From Methanocalculus chunghsingensis (GTDB taxonomy: Archaea > Halobacteriota > Methanomicrobia > Methanomicrobiales > Methanocorpusculaceae), in contig NZ_JWHL01000006.1 of the NCBI RefSeq assembly GCF_018132105.1, positions 1 to 64,000 on the forward strand: a DNA stretch of 64,000 nt. The letters run 5' to 3'. Positions 17,290 to 25,851 of the stretch are shown here, piece by piece. A model generated the notes under the pieces. It searched no databases. It was given only the letters and a program-made list of their open reading frames with translations, and was not told where the DNA came from. The number at the start of each line of letters is the position of its first letter. The stretch's first letter is position 1. Both the position numbers and the translations under genes were made by a program.

Positions 17290-18336
17290 TCAGTGGTTCT
17301 CTTCTTCCTTTGGATCGCCTTCATCCGGGAGCGAGCTGCTGTAAAAGGTGCCACGGGTGCCGCGGTAGGATCTGATCTCGCCTGCATTCTCAAGATCCCG
17401 CAGTATCTTCGCCACCTCGCCTCCGGACATGCCGGTTGCCGTGATGATATCCTCGATTGTCGAGGGGCGGCGGGAGAGCATCGCACTGATCATCTCTTTC
17501 TCTTCGCCAGGTACGGTTCCTGATTTTGGTGCAGACGGTGAGAGGTTGACAATCTCTACCTTCTCTCTGCCAAGAATCTCTCGTACCATATTCAGTTCTG
17601 CCTCAGATGCCGCCTGCACCCAGCTCTCCGGAGCGGGCCGGTCAAGCGTGTTCAGTTGTACACGATCGGGATTTATTCTGGTGATTGCGTCACGGAGTGA
17701 AATGAGTTCTTCTTCTGAGGTATTGACCCCCGGAATGATGAAGATCTCAAGCCAGATCCCGCCCCGGTACTCTCTCCTGAACTCTTCCATCCCTGCGATG
17801 ATTGCATCGATCGAAAGTGAGGGGTGGGGCCTGTGAATACGTTCAAATGTCTCCTGCCTGGCGGAGGTGAGGGTGGGTATCACCCGGTCTGCACGCATGA
17901 GCTCTTCTCTGACATCCGACCGGGTGAGGAGGCTTCCGTTCGTGAGGACGCTTATGATGTACTGTGGAAACTCCTCTTTCACCATCGCAATCACATTACC
18001 AAGCGAGAGTGAGAGGGTTGGTTCCCCCGATCCCGCGAAGGTGACCGAGTCGAGTTGCGGACTGGTGGAAAGGGTACTCCTGAGCTCTTCCATCACTTCG
18101 TTCTCAGGAATGATTATGGATCGTTCTATCGTCTGGATGGTAGTCTCACCGCATTCGCAGTAGACGCAGTTGTATGAACAGGTCTTATACGGGATGAGAT
18201 CGATCCCAAGCGATCTGCCGAGCCGATGTGACTGAACTGGTCCAAAGATATGTTTTCTTCTCATGATTCTCTCTCTTCCGGTCGTCAGCGATTCGCTGGT
18301 GGATCGCTGTTTCATCTGTGTGTTCATTCTTGTCAA
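17290..18336 (-). CDS. Radical SAM protein (COG0731-like) with C-terminal winged helix
   Basis: The radical SAM cluster motif is CSYNCVYCECG near residue 54, within GIDLIPYKTCSYNCVYC, typical of archaeal Fe-S oxidoreductases of the COG0731 group. GSGEPTLSLSLG is the SAM-binding glycine motif. The last 80 residues (from MISAMLSRRP) look like a winged helix. The substrate is unknown; the group has distant relatives in wybutosine synthesis. A TTG at 18336 has GGAG 6 bases upstream; an ATG at 18264 is the alternative and would keep all domains. Confidence 0.8.
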   Translation of the reverse strand: MTRMNTQMKQRSTSESLTTGRERIMRRKHIFGPVQSHRLGRSLGIDLIPYKTCSYNCVYCECGETTIQTIERSIIIPENEVMEELRSTLSTSPQLDSVTFAGSGEPTLSLSLGNVIAMVKEEFPQYIISVLTNGSLLTRSDVREELMRADRVIPTLTSARQETFERIHRPHPSLSIDAIIAGMEEFRREYRGGIWLEIFIIPGVNTSEEELISLRDAITRINPDRVQLNTLDRPAPESWVQAASEAELNMVREILGREKVEIVNLSPSAPKSGTVPGEEKEMISAMLSRRPSTIEDIITATGMSGGEVAKILRDLENAGEIRSYRGTRGTFYSSSLPDEGDPKEEENH

Positions 18337-18532
18337 TTATAGCTCCTTGTATTGATGCAGACCAACTCTTCAGTTCCATCGGAGATCCGGTAGTGTACAC
18401 AGAATTACAAAAAGCAGGCTGTGGTTATATGCTCTATAAATTATATTTTGTTGAATTGTTCGGAAAATGATTAAAATAGGTAATCTTATGTATTCGTAAA
18501 ATACATTTGTATCTGAAGAGGTATACAGTTAT

Positions 18533-18548
18533 TTCATATTCGTATGAA
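18533..18548. promoter_or_regulatory. Inverted repeat upstream of the FecCD-type operon
   Basis: TTCATA (18533-18538) and TATGAA (18543-18548) are separated by TTCG. The arms are the same hexamers as in the start-codon hairpin of binding protein 3, which may mean a shared regulator. Otherwise 18337-18593 is AT-rich and carries nothing I recognise. Confidence 0.35.
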
Positions 18549-18593
18549 GTACTGAAAACTCCCACCACCACACGAAAACCCGAGGGATCCGAA

Positions 18594-18641
18594 ATGACAG
18601 AGAAGAAGATACGGGGTGAATCCTGGTTTGCACTTCGCTGA
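18594..18641 (+). other. 15-codon leader frame with strong ribosome binding site
   Basis: GAGGGATC is followed by an ATG that opens a frame of only 15 codons (MTEKKIRGESWFALR) and overlaps the start of the permease gene in another frame. It is either a leader peptide or the displaced true start of the permease, separated from it by a one-base shift. Confidence 0.4.
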
Positions 18642-19698
18642 TGGCGAATTACCAGCGGACTATCTTAAGTATACCTACCGGAAGGTTCTCTGGATACTTG
18701 GTGGGATCGTCGCTCTCTTCCTCCTTCTTATCCTCTCGATCTCGGTCGGGGCTGTGACAATACCTCCCTATGAGGTCTTCCTGACCCTTATCGGGCAGAA
18801 TGTCACCGATAAATGGGATCGGATCATCTGGAATATCCGGCTCCCCCAGGCACTGACGGCGATCGTCTGTGGAGCCGGGCTTGCGGTTGCCGGGGTTGCG
18901 ATGCAGTCGATCCTCCGAAATCCGCTTGCCTCACCCTTCACCCTTGGTATCTCAAACGCGGGTGCGTTTGGTGCTGCGGTCGCAATCATCTTCCTTGGAA
19001 CAGGAAGGATGACCTCGACGACTGCGGGTGCGGTTATGATAAATAATCCGTACCTGACGACGATCGTCGCCTTCATCTTCTGTATGCTCGCAACGATAGC
19101 GATCATTACGATAGCGAAGGTCAAGGCCTCCTCTCCGGAAGTTGTGATCCTCGCTGGTGTCGCCCTTTCGTCACTCTTTACGGCAGGTGTGATGTTCCTC
19201 CAGTACTTCAGTGATGATGCACAGCTTGCAGCGGTCGTTCACTGGACATTCGGCGATGTCGGGCGAGCCGGATGGTCGGAGTTTTACCTTATGGCAGGTA
19301 TTGTCGTGCTCGCCTGCATCTACTTCATTGCAAACCGCTGGAACTATAATGCGATGGATGCCGGGGATGAGACCGCCAAAGGGCTCGGTGTCAATGTGGA
19401 GCAGCTCAGGAATGTCGGAATGATCGTCGCTGCCCTCGTCACAGCCGTCCTCGTCTCCTTCCTCGGGGTGATCGGGTTCGTCGGCCTTGTCTGCCCCCAC
19501 ATGGTCCGGCGGATCATCGGGGATGAGCAGCGGTATCTGATTCCCGGATCAATTGTGATGGGCGGCATCCTCCTGCTTGCCTCTGATACGGTTGCACGTC
19601 TGATTGTAGCTCCGTATGTTCTGCCGGTTGCAATCCTGACGGCGTTTATGGGTGCCCCGGTCTTCATCTATCTCCTCCTCAGGGGGTATAACCGATGA
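18616..19698 (+). CDS. FecCD/BtuC-type ABC permease
   Basis: This is an integral membrane subunit of a metal-chelate, cobamide or haem importer (360 residues, about ten helices). Family motifs include WNIRLPQALTAIVCGAGLA, GVAMQSILRNPLASPF, GVIGFVGLVCPHMVRR and the C-terminal GAPVFIYLLLR. The only start in frame is GTG at 18616, without a clear ribosome binding site, while a strong site serves an out-of-frame ATG at 18594. The stop overlaps the ATPase start as ATGA. Likely partners are the three binding proteins upstream. Confidence 0.9.
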   Translation: MNPGLHFADGELPADYLKYTYRKVLWILGGIVALFLLLILSISVGAVTIPPYEVFLTLIGQNVTDKWDRIIWNIRLPQALTAIVCGAGLAVAGVAMQSILRNPLASPFTLGISNAGAFGAAVAIIFLGTGRMTSTTAGAVMINNPYLTTIVAFIFCMLATIAIITIAKVKASSPEVVILAGVALSSLFTAGVMFLQYFSDDAQLAAVVHWTFGDVGRAGWSEFYLMAGIVVLACIYFIANRWNYNAMDAGDETAKGLGVNVEQLRNVGMIVAALVTAVLVSFLGVIGFVGLVCPHMVRRIIGDEQRYLIPGSIVMGGILLLASDTVARLIVAPYVLPVAILTAFMGAPVFIYLLLRGYNR

Positions 19699-20522
19699 TC
19701 CTTGGTGTTGATGAACTGAAGTTTATGTACCGGAACAAGGGGATTCTCGACGAGATCGCCTTCTCCATTAATGAAGGTGAGATCGTTGCGATCCTCGGGC
19801 CTAATGGTGTCGGGAAGACGACCCTCCTCAAGTGCTTAAACCGGATCCTTGTCCCGAAGCAGGGTGTCGTTACCGTTGGTGGCGATACCATCACCTCCCT
19901 TGACCTGATGGAGATCGCCCGGAGGATCGGCTATGTTCCCCAGCGGGTCGAGACAGGGAGATTAACCGGCTTCGATGCCGTCCTCCTCGGGAGGCGGCCG
20001 CATATTGGCTGGGATGTCACCGAAAAGGATCTCCGGATCGTCGAGGCGGCATTTCGGAGCTTTGGGATTGATCGCCTCCGCCTCCACTACATCGACGAGA
20101 TGAGCGGGGGAGAACTCCAGATGATCGCCATTGCACGGGCCTTTGTCCAGGAGCCGAAGATCCTCCTGCTGGATGAGCCGACGAGTGCGCTTGACCTGAA
20201 GAACCAGATCGAGATCCTGCAGAGAATCAACGCAATCGTGGCAGAACACAATATCGCTGTTGTAATGACGGTCCATGATCTCAATACGGCCCTCCGATAT
20301 GCAGATCGGTTCATCTTATTGAAGGATCAGTATGTCCATACCTGCGGGGATAAGAGCGTCGTTACTGCTGAGGTGATCGAGGCGGTCTATGGCGTCCCGG
20401 TGATGATCGGAGAACTTGCCGGGGTTACCTGTGTCATCCCACAATGTCTCTGCAATGGGAATGGAAGGAAAACGAAGATACCCACAGACGAAGAAGGTAC
20501 TACCTATGTGCGAAACTCATGA
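19695..20522 (+). CDS. FecE/BtuD-type ABC ATPase
   Basis: The ATPase drives the FecCD-type permease whose gene it overlaps by 4 bases. Walker A is GPNGVGKTT, the signature MSGGELQMIAIARA, Walker B ILLLDEPTSALD, and the switch histidine lies in TVHDLNTALRYAD. At 275 residues it is slightly long; the C-terminal tail after VYGVPVMIGELAG contains PQCLCNGNG and overlaps the next gene by 17 bases. The tight coupling to an FmdE-family gene is a clue to the substrate. Confidence 0.9.
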   Translation: MILGVDELKFMYRNKGILDEIAFSINEGEIVAILGPNGVGKTTLLKCLNRILVPKQGVVTVGGDTITSLDLMEIARRIGYVPQRVETGRLTGFDAVLLGRRPHIGWDVTEKDLRIVEAAFRSFGIDRLRLHYIDEMSGGELQMIAIARAFVQEPKILLLDEPTSALDLKNQIEILQRINAIVAEHNIAVVMTVHDLNTALRYADRFILLKDQYVHTCGDKSVVTAEVIEAVYGVPVMIGELAGVTCVIPQCLCNGNGRKTKIPTDEEGTTYVRNS

Positions 20523-21141
20523 TCACCAGCATTTTGAAGCAACCGGGAAATACCCGGAATTTGAAGAGTGTGTAAAATTTCACGGTCATTCATGCCCAGG
20601 TCTTGCGACCGGCTATCGTGCCGCCCTCGCAGCGATGCAGGCGCTCGGTGTCGCCCGCCCCTATGATGAGGAGCTCGTCACCGTCGCAGAGACTGATGCC
20701 TGCGGACTCGATGCGATCCAGTTGGTGACCGGTTGCACTGCAGGAAAGGGGAACCTGATCATCAATGATTATGGGAAGCACGCATTCAGCTTTTATGCCC
20801 GTGAGAAGGGAAAAGGCGTCCGAATTCTCATTAAGAACCGGGATATGCCGGGGAAGGCCGAGCTTGATGGCCTGAGGAAGAAGGTATTTGGAGGTTCTGC
20901 AACCGAAACCGAGCAGAAGCGGTTTTATGAACTGATGGCGGCAGCAACCGATGCACTCCTCTTGATTCCACAGGATGAGTTGTTGACGGTTGTCGAGATC
21001 GCGTATAACCCGCCGCAGAAGGCACGCATCTTTGCCACAGTCACCTGCCCTGACTGCGGGGAGCCTGTTGCTGATGGGAAGATGAGGACGGTTGATGGAA
21101 AGACTGTCTGTATCCCCTGCTCACTTGCATCCAGGCAGTAA
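20506..21141 (+). CDS. FmdE-family protein with C-terminal zinc finger
   Basis: The N-terminal domain carries the FmdE signature FHGHSCPGLATGYRAAL with the later acidic/cysteine element ETDACGLDAIQ; the C-terminus has a CxxC...CxxC zinc ribbon (CPDCG and CIPC). FmdE-like proteins were first noted beside molybdenum formylmethanofuran dehydrogenase and often sit next to metal or oxyanion transporters; their reaction is not settled. The ATG at 20506 with AAGGT upstream is chosen over in-frame starts further back in the ATPase gene. The 17-base overlap with the ATPase gene argues for shared translation and function. Confidence 0.85.
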   Translation: MCETHDHQHFEATGKYPEFEECVKFHGHSCPGLATGYRAALAAMQALGVARPYDEELVTVAETDACGLDAIQLVTGCTAGKGNLIINDYGKHAFSFYAREKGKGVRILIKNRDMPGKAELDGLRKKVFGGSATETEQKRFYELMAAATDALLLIPQDELLTVVEIAYNPPQKARIFATVTCPDCGEPVADGKMRTVDGKTVCIPCSLASRQ

Positions 21142-21253
21142 GCATCATTCATTTTTTTAACCGGGTTACTTGGAAATCCATTCATTGAATACTATTATTC
21201 AGAATCAAAAAAATATATATTCCCTGATGACCCCTCTCTCATCAGGTGCAATA

Positions 21254-22159
21254 ATGGTGAAAAAATGCATGTATGGTATTCTTGGAGCCCTCATTCTCAT
21301 CAGCTGTCTGGTGGCAGGGTGTATAGGGGCTGACCAGGCCGGAACGAGTGAGACGATCGTCATCGGCGGAAAACCCTTTAATGAACAGTATATTCTTCCC
21401 CAGATGATAGCACTCCTTCTTGAAGATGAGGGATACCGGACAGATATCCGGCCAGGAATGAATGATGCGACCCTCTTTGCCGGGATCAAAAGGGGCCAGG
21501 TTGATATCTATGTTGAGTACACCGGAACTGCGTACTCCCAGTTGTTGCAACGTGAACCTCTTGAGACCTGGGACCCGGATCTCGTCTTTGCAGAGGTCCG
21601 GTCAGGCATGGCTGAAGAAGGGATCCATGTCCCGTTCAGGCTTGGGTTCAGGAATGACTATGCAATCGCGGTGAAGGAGTCATATGCCACAGAAAATAAT
21701 ATTGAAACCATCAGCGATCTTGTCCCATATGCAGACACCCTTGTCTTTGGCAGCGATCTCGTCTTCCATGAACGTGAAGACGGCCTCCCACGACTGGCAG
21801 AGGTTTATGGCCTCTCCTTTGCGGATGTCAGGCCGATGTCGCCGACCCTGATGTATGAGGCGATCGACAAAAACCAGGTTCAGGCGATCCCTCCGTATAC
21901 CACCGACTCACGGGTGGATCTGTACAATCTGGTCGTCCTTCGGGATGATCAGGCGGCTCTCCCTCCCTATGAGGCGATGCTCTTCATCAGATCCGATCGG
22001 ATGGCCGATGTTCGTCTCATCAACGCCCTTTCTGTCCTTGAGAACCGGATTGATACCGATGAGATGCGGGCACTGAATGCAGAGTTTGATAATGACAAGC
22101 GGGAGGCACGGGATATTGCACGGGATTATCTCATCAGGGAAGGATTGATCTCCTCTTGA
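21254..22159 (+). CDS. Osmoprotectant ABC binding lipoprotein (OpuC/ProX type)
   Basis: This is the substrate-binding lipoprotein of a glycine betaine/choline-type importer. Lipobox LVAGC follows a hydrophobic signal; the mature part starts with IVIGGKPFNEQYILPQM, the family hallmark, and contains RGQVDIYVEYTGTAY. AGGTG lies 6 bases before the ATG at 21254; upstream in-frame starts would add a non-signal extension. ATPase and two permeases follow in the order usual for opuC-like operons. Ligand identity (betaine, choline, carnitine) cannot be read safely. Confidence 0.9.
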   Translation: MVKKCMYGILGALILISCLVAGCIGADQAGTSETIVIGGKPFNEQYILPQMIALLLEDEGYRTDIRPGMNDATLFAGIKRGQVDIYVEYTGTAYSQLLQREPLETWDPDLVFAEVRSGMAEEGIHVPFRLGFRNDYAIAVKESYATENNIETISDLVPYADTLVFGSDLVFHEREDGLPRLAEVYGLSFADVRPMSPTLMYEAIDKNQVQAIPPYTTDSRVDLYNLVVLRDDQAALPPYEAMLFIRSDRMADVRLINALSVLENRIDTDEMRALNAEFDNDKREARDIARDYLIREGLISS

Positions 22160-22179
22160 TTCTGGTGTATCTGCAATAG

Positions 22180-23325
22180 TCTTCGGAGTGTGATGATCTG
22201 GATCAGGGACGGCCGTTTGAGCGTATCGATACCATCACGATACGAGGGATAACGAAGAGGTTTGGAGAGACGGTTGCCGTTGATGATGTCAGCCTTGAGG
22301 TACAGGGTGGCGAGCTGCTCATCCTCATCGGAGGATCGGGGTCCGGGAAGACGACGACACTCCGGATGATCAACCGGCTGATCGATCCCGATCAGGGCTC
22401 CATCTCGATCAACGGGACTGCTATCACCAGCATCGATGAGATCATTCTGCGGAAGAATATCGGGTATGTGATCCAGCAGATCGGCCTCTTCCCCCATATG
22501 ACTGTCAGGGAGAATATCGGCCTTGTCCCAAAGATCGAGGGGTGGAGCCATGATCGGATCGAAGAGCGGGTGAAAGAGCTCCTCACCCTCGTTCATCTTC
22601 CCCCGGAGATCTTTATGGATCGATATCCAAAGGAGCTCTCCGGCGGCCAGCAGCAGCGGATAGGCCTTGCCAGGGCACTTGTCATGGATCCCCCCCTCCT
22701 TCTGATGGATGAGCCGTTCGGGGCCCTTGACCCCCTTCTCAGGCGGCAGCTGCAGGATGAGTTCATCGGGATCAAGGAGGATATCGGCAGAACGATCGTC
22801 TTTGTGACCCATGATATCAATGAGGCGTTCCGGCTTGGCGATCGGATCGCGATCATGCATGAAGGAAGGATTGTACAGGTGGGTACTGCACGGGATCTCA
22901 TCCTGAGTCCTGCTGATCCGATGGTCGCCGGACTCGTCGGGTCTGATCACCTGTACAGACATCTTGAGAACCTGACCGTACAGGATATCATGCGGCCGGT
23001 CTCCCGGGTATGCCTTCTTCAGGCTTCTACCTCAATCAGTTCTGCGATTGTCCTGATGACCGATGGGGGTGAGGAGGTTGCGGTCATCAGTGACGGGTCA
23101 TCCCTCTCCGGAGTTGTCTGGATCTCTGATCTTCTGCGGGGTGGCCGGCTTTCGGGGACGGTTGGATCCTATGCCCGATCCCCCCCCATCCTGAGACCGG
23201 ATGGCACAGCCCTCTCGGCAATCTCCGGCATGAAGGCTGATGGAGATTCCATTGCCCTTGTTATGAATGGTGAGGAGCTGCTTGGCATCTTCACCCCTGA
23301 TGAGGTTCTGCGGCGGCTTGTATAG
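22180..23325 (+). CDS. Osmoprotectant ABC ATPase with CBS region, start codon disrupted
   Basis: The frame is complete in function: FGETVAVDDVSLEV, Walker A GGSGSGKTTT, signature LSGGQQQRIGLARAL, Walker B LLLMDEPFGALD, switch FVTHDINEAF, then a C-terminal CBS-like part of about 110 residues that in OpuA-type ATPases senses ionic strength. However, between the upstream stop (22177-22179) and Walker A there is no ATG, GTG or TTG in frame. A GGAG-preceded ATG at 22193 is in a different frame and reaches a stop at 22250. Either a one-base shift near 22200-22245 or a rare start such as ATC at 22225 must be used. The first in-frame ATG (22366) would delete Walker A. Confidence 0.85.
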   Translation, partial: SSECDDLDQGRPFERIDTITIRGITKRFGETVAVDDVSLEVQGGELLILIGGSGSGKTTTLRMINRLIDPDQGSISINGTAITSIDEIILRKNIGYVIQQIGLFPHMTVRENIGLVPKIEGWSHDRIEERVKELLTLVHLPPEIFMDRYPKELSGGQQQRIGLARALVMDPPLLLMDEPFGALDPLLRRQLQDEFIGIKEDIGRTIVFVTHDINEAFRLGDRIAIMHEGRIVQVGTARDLILSPADPMVAGLVGSDHLYRHLENLTVQDIMRPVSRVCLLQASTSISSAIVLMTDGGEEVAVISDGSSLSGVVWISDLLRGGRLSGTVGSYARSPPILRPDGTALSAISGMKADGDSIALVMNGEELLGIFTPDEVLRRLV

Positions 23326-23336
23326 GGTGACCCCGG

Positions 23337-23972
23337 ATGATCGATGAGATACAGACGGTCTGGATCAGATATAATCTGACCGAACGGACGATAGAGCATC
23401 TTCAGATATTCACCATCGCCCTCCTGCTGGCAATCACTATCGGGGTGGCGACCGGACTCTTTCTCTACCGGCGGAGGAGATATTCACCACCGGTCTTTTC
23501 GACCCTGAATGCGGTGCAGACCTTCCCTGATATCGCCCTTCTCATTCTTCTCATTCCTCTTGCAGGAATAGGGACTGTCCCGACGATCATCGCCTGCGTC
23601 CTCTACTCGATCCTCCCGATTGCACGAAACACCTATACAGGGCTTATCTCTGTCGGCCCCGAGCTCCTTGAGGTCGGGCGGGCGATGGGGCTGGTTGAAC
23701 GGGATATCCTCATGAAGATCCGGTTTCCCCTCGCCTTCCCGATGATCGCCGGTGGGATCCGGATTGCCATCGTCTTTACGATGGGGATCGTCACCCTTGG
23801 CGGGATCTTTGGTGCAGGGGGGCTCGGAGCACCGCTCCAGACCGGGATTAACCTGATGCGGCCCGATATCATCTTTGTTGCGGGTATCTGGGTCGGGCTT
23901 CTTGCCGTCATCCTTGATGGTATCGCAGGCGGTATCGAGGCGGAACTGAAGAGGAGGTTTGGATCATGGTGA
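23337..23972 (+). CDS. Osmoprotectant ABC permease 1 (OpuCB-like)
   Basis: This 211-residue inner-membrane subunit has about five helices and the family loop LEVGRAMGLVERDILMKIRF, the EAA-like contact with the ATPase. NAVQTFPDIALLILLIPLAGIG is the usual second signature. It starts 12 bases after the ATPase stop and overlaps the next permease by 7 bases, so the two halves of the channel are probably made in equal amounts. Confidence 0.9.
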   Translation: MIDEIQTVWIRYNLTERTIEHLQIFTIALLLAITIGVATGLFLYRRRRYSPPVFSTLNAVQTFPDIALLILLIPLAGIGTVPTIIACVLYSILPIARNTYTGLISVGPELLEVGRAMGLVERDILMKIRFPLAFPMIAGGIRIAIVFTMGIVTLGGIFGAGGLGAPLQTGINLMRPDIIFVAGIWVGLLAVILDGIAGGIEAELKRRFGSW

Positions 23973-24577
23973 GCCTTGAGCTGCTTGGAACCCCGGTTCT
24001 TCAGCATATCATCCTTGCATATATCGCTCTCATTGCGAGCATTCTCCTTGGAATACCACTTGCCATCCTTTCCCTCTACAGCCGGTCCTTGCAGAAGGTC
24101 GTCATGGTCATGGCAAACCTGATGCAGGCGGTTCCAACATTTGCCGTTGTTGCCTTCGTCGTTCCGCTCATCGGGATCGGGTTCTGGCCCGCGATCATCG
24201 CCATCCTCCTCCGGGCTCTCCTCCCGATCATCAAAAATACATGGGTCGGGCTTTCGTCCCTGGATCCTGCACTCATCGCCTCTGCCGAGGGCATCGGCCT
24301 CTCCCAATGGGAGATCATCAGGTATGTCCGGCTCCCGAATGCCTATCCTGCAATCTTTGCAGGGGTGAAGTTCGCCGCGATCCTTGCAAACAGTGTTGCG
24401 ATACTGACGGCGATGATCGGGAGCGGCGGGCTTGGAACAGTCGTCTTTGAAGGGCTCGCCGGGGTGAATATGATGAAGATGATGTCCGGGGCCCTCCCCG
24501 CCATCGGGATCGCCCTCTTCCTCGATACCTCATTTGGATGGCTGGAGAAGAGGATGGTGCCGCCAGGGATGAAGTGA
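23966..24577 (+). CDS. Osmoprotectant ABC permease 2 (OpuCD-like)
   Basis: This is the second channel subunit, 203 residues. It has MQAVPTFAVVAFVVPLIGIG, the coupling loop ASAEGIGLSQWEIIRYVRLP, and GSGGLGTVVFEGL. It closes the operon; a 60-base gap precedes the next start. The paired permeases, CBS-tailed ATPase and ProX-type receptor make this a complete importer apart from the start problem in the ATPase gene. Confidence 0.9.
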   Translation: MVSLELLGTPVLQHIILAYIALIASILLGIPLAILSLYSRSLQKVVMVMANLMQAVPTFAVVAFVVPLIGIGFWPAIIAILLRALLPIIKNTWVGLSSLDPALIASAEGIGLSQWEIIRYVRLPNAYPAIFAGVKFAAILANSVAILTAMIGSGGLGTVVFEGLAGVNMMKMMSGALPAIGIALFLDTSFGWLEKRMVPPGMK

Positions 24578-24657
24578 TTATGCCTCCCCGGTGATAGATG
24601 CGAAGAAATTTGAAGTAATCGCCATAGTATTATTAAAGGGTGGCCGATACTACTGGT

Positions 24658-25851
24658 ATGAGAAGACTTCTTACAATAACAGCCCTCCTCCTTGGGGCAT
24701 CCATTGCCCTGGTTGCAGCAGGCTGCGTATCTGTTCCTCCGCCTCCACCGGATGATGAGATCGGATCGAATCTCCCCGGAACAACATGGCAGCTCTCCAC
24801 ACTCTATGTTGATGGATCGGCATCCCCGGTCCTTCCGAATACGACAATCACAGTTCGGTTCGATGAAGACACCATCGCCGGATCTGCCGGCTGCAACCAG
24901 TACTTTGGATCGTACAGTCTGGTTGGTTCCGAGATCTCCATCGGAACAATCGGCTCAACCCTGATGTACTGTGGAGAACCCGGTGTTATGGATCAGGAGG
25001 CGCTCTATCTCTCCCTCCTCGGCGATGCAGATGTAATTGCTGCCGATGAAGAGAACCTTACCCTGTCGGCTGCTGACGGTTCATTCCTCCTCGTCTTTGA
25101 TCGCTTCAGGGAGATCCCCGCAATCCCGGATGAGGGGCTGGCAGAGTACATCAAAGGATCAGAATGGCAGCTTACCGCTCTCCATTATGATGATGCGGTC
25201 TCCTCCGTCATCTCAGGCTCTGAGATTACTCTCATCTTTGATGAAGAGAGCATCTCCGGCTCGGCAGGATGCAACCGGTATATGGGATCATACAGTGTGG
25301 ATGGAGCCGGGATCTCCATAGGAGCGATCGGAGCCACGAAGATGTTCTGTGGGGAGGCTGGCATTATGGCACAGGAGACACGATACCTCTCCCTCCTTGG
25401 CGAGGCAGAAGCCATTGCAGTCGATGGTGAGAGGCTTGTCCTCTCTGCCGCAGACGGTTCCCCGCTTCTCACCTTCAAGCGTGCCATTGAGTCGCCCGCC
25501 CTCTCCCTGACCGGAGTGCAGTGGAGGCTTCTCTCCATCACTGAGAATGGCACTCGTACCGAGGCCATCCCTGAACGGGCAGTAACCGCAACCTTTGATG
25601 GTGAGCGGATCGGCGGTTCCGGTGGATGCAACAGTTACTCTGCGGGCTACCAGATAGACGGTTCGATGCTGGTGATCGATCACCCGGTCTCGACCCTGGT
25701 CTACTGCCAGTCTCCTCCGGGCCTGATGGACCGGGAGAGCCGTTTCTTCTCTCTTCTGCCGAAGATGGATCTGTACATCATTGAAGATGGCTCTCTCACC
25801 CTCTCCTCGGCCGATGGAGATATTTCTCTCTCATTTGTCAGTGGAATATAA
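24658..25851 (+). CDS. Lipoprotein with three META (HslJ-like) domains
   Basis: After a signal and lipobox (VAAGC), three META domains repeat at about residues 40-150, 165-275 and 285-395. Each begins with a W-Q-L or W-R-L strand and carries GSAGCN or GSGGCN, then a Y-C or F-C cysteine that can pair with the first, and ends LTLSAADGS or similar. META domains occur in outer-envelope stress proteins such as HslJ; their molecular role is unknown. A GTG at 24640 is in frame, but the ATG at 24658 sits at the right distance from the signal. Three copies in one protein is unusual. Confidence 0.85.
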   Translation: MRRLLTITALLLGASIALVAAGCVSVPPPPPDDEIGSNLPGTTWQLSTLYVDGSASPVLPNTTITVRFDEDTIAGSAGCNQYFGSYSLVGSEISIGTIGSTLMYCGEPGVMDQEALYLSLLGDADVIAADEENLTLSAADGSFLLVFDRFREIPAIPDEGLAEYIKGSEWQLTALHYDDAVSSVISGSEITLIFDEESISGSAGCNRYMGSYSVDGAGISIGAIGATKMFCGEAGIMAQETRYLSLLGEAEAIAVDGERLVLSAADGSPLLTFKRAIESPALSLTGVQWRLLSITENGTRTEAIPERAVTATFDGERIGGSGGCNSYSAGYQIDGSMLVIDHPVSTLVYCQSPPGLMDRESRFFSLLPKMDLYIIEDGSLTLSSADGDISLSFVSGI

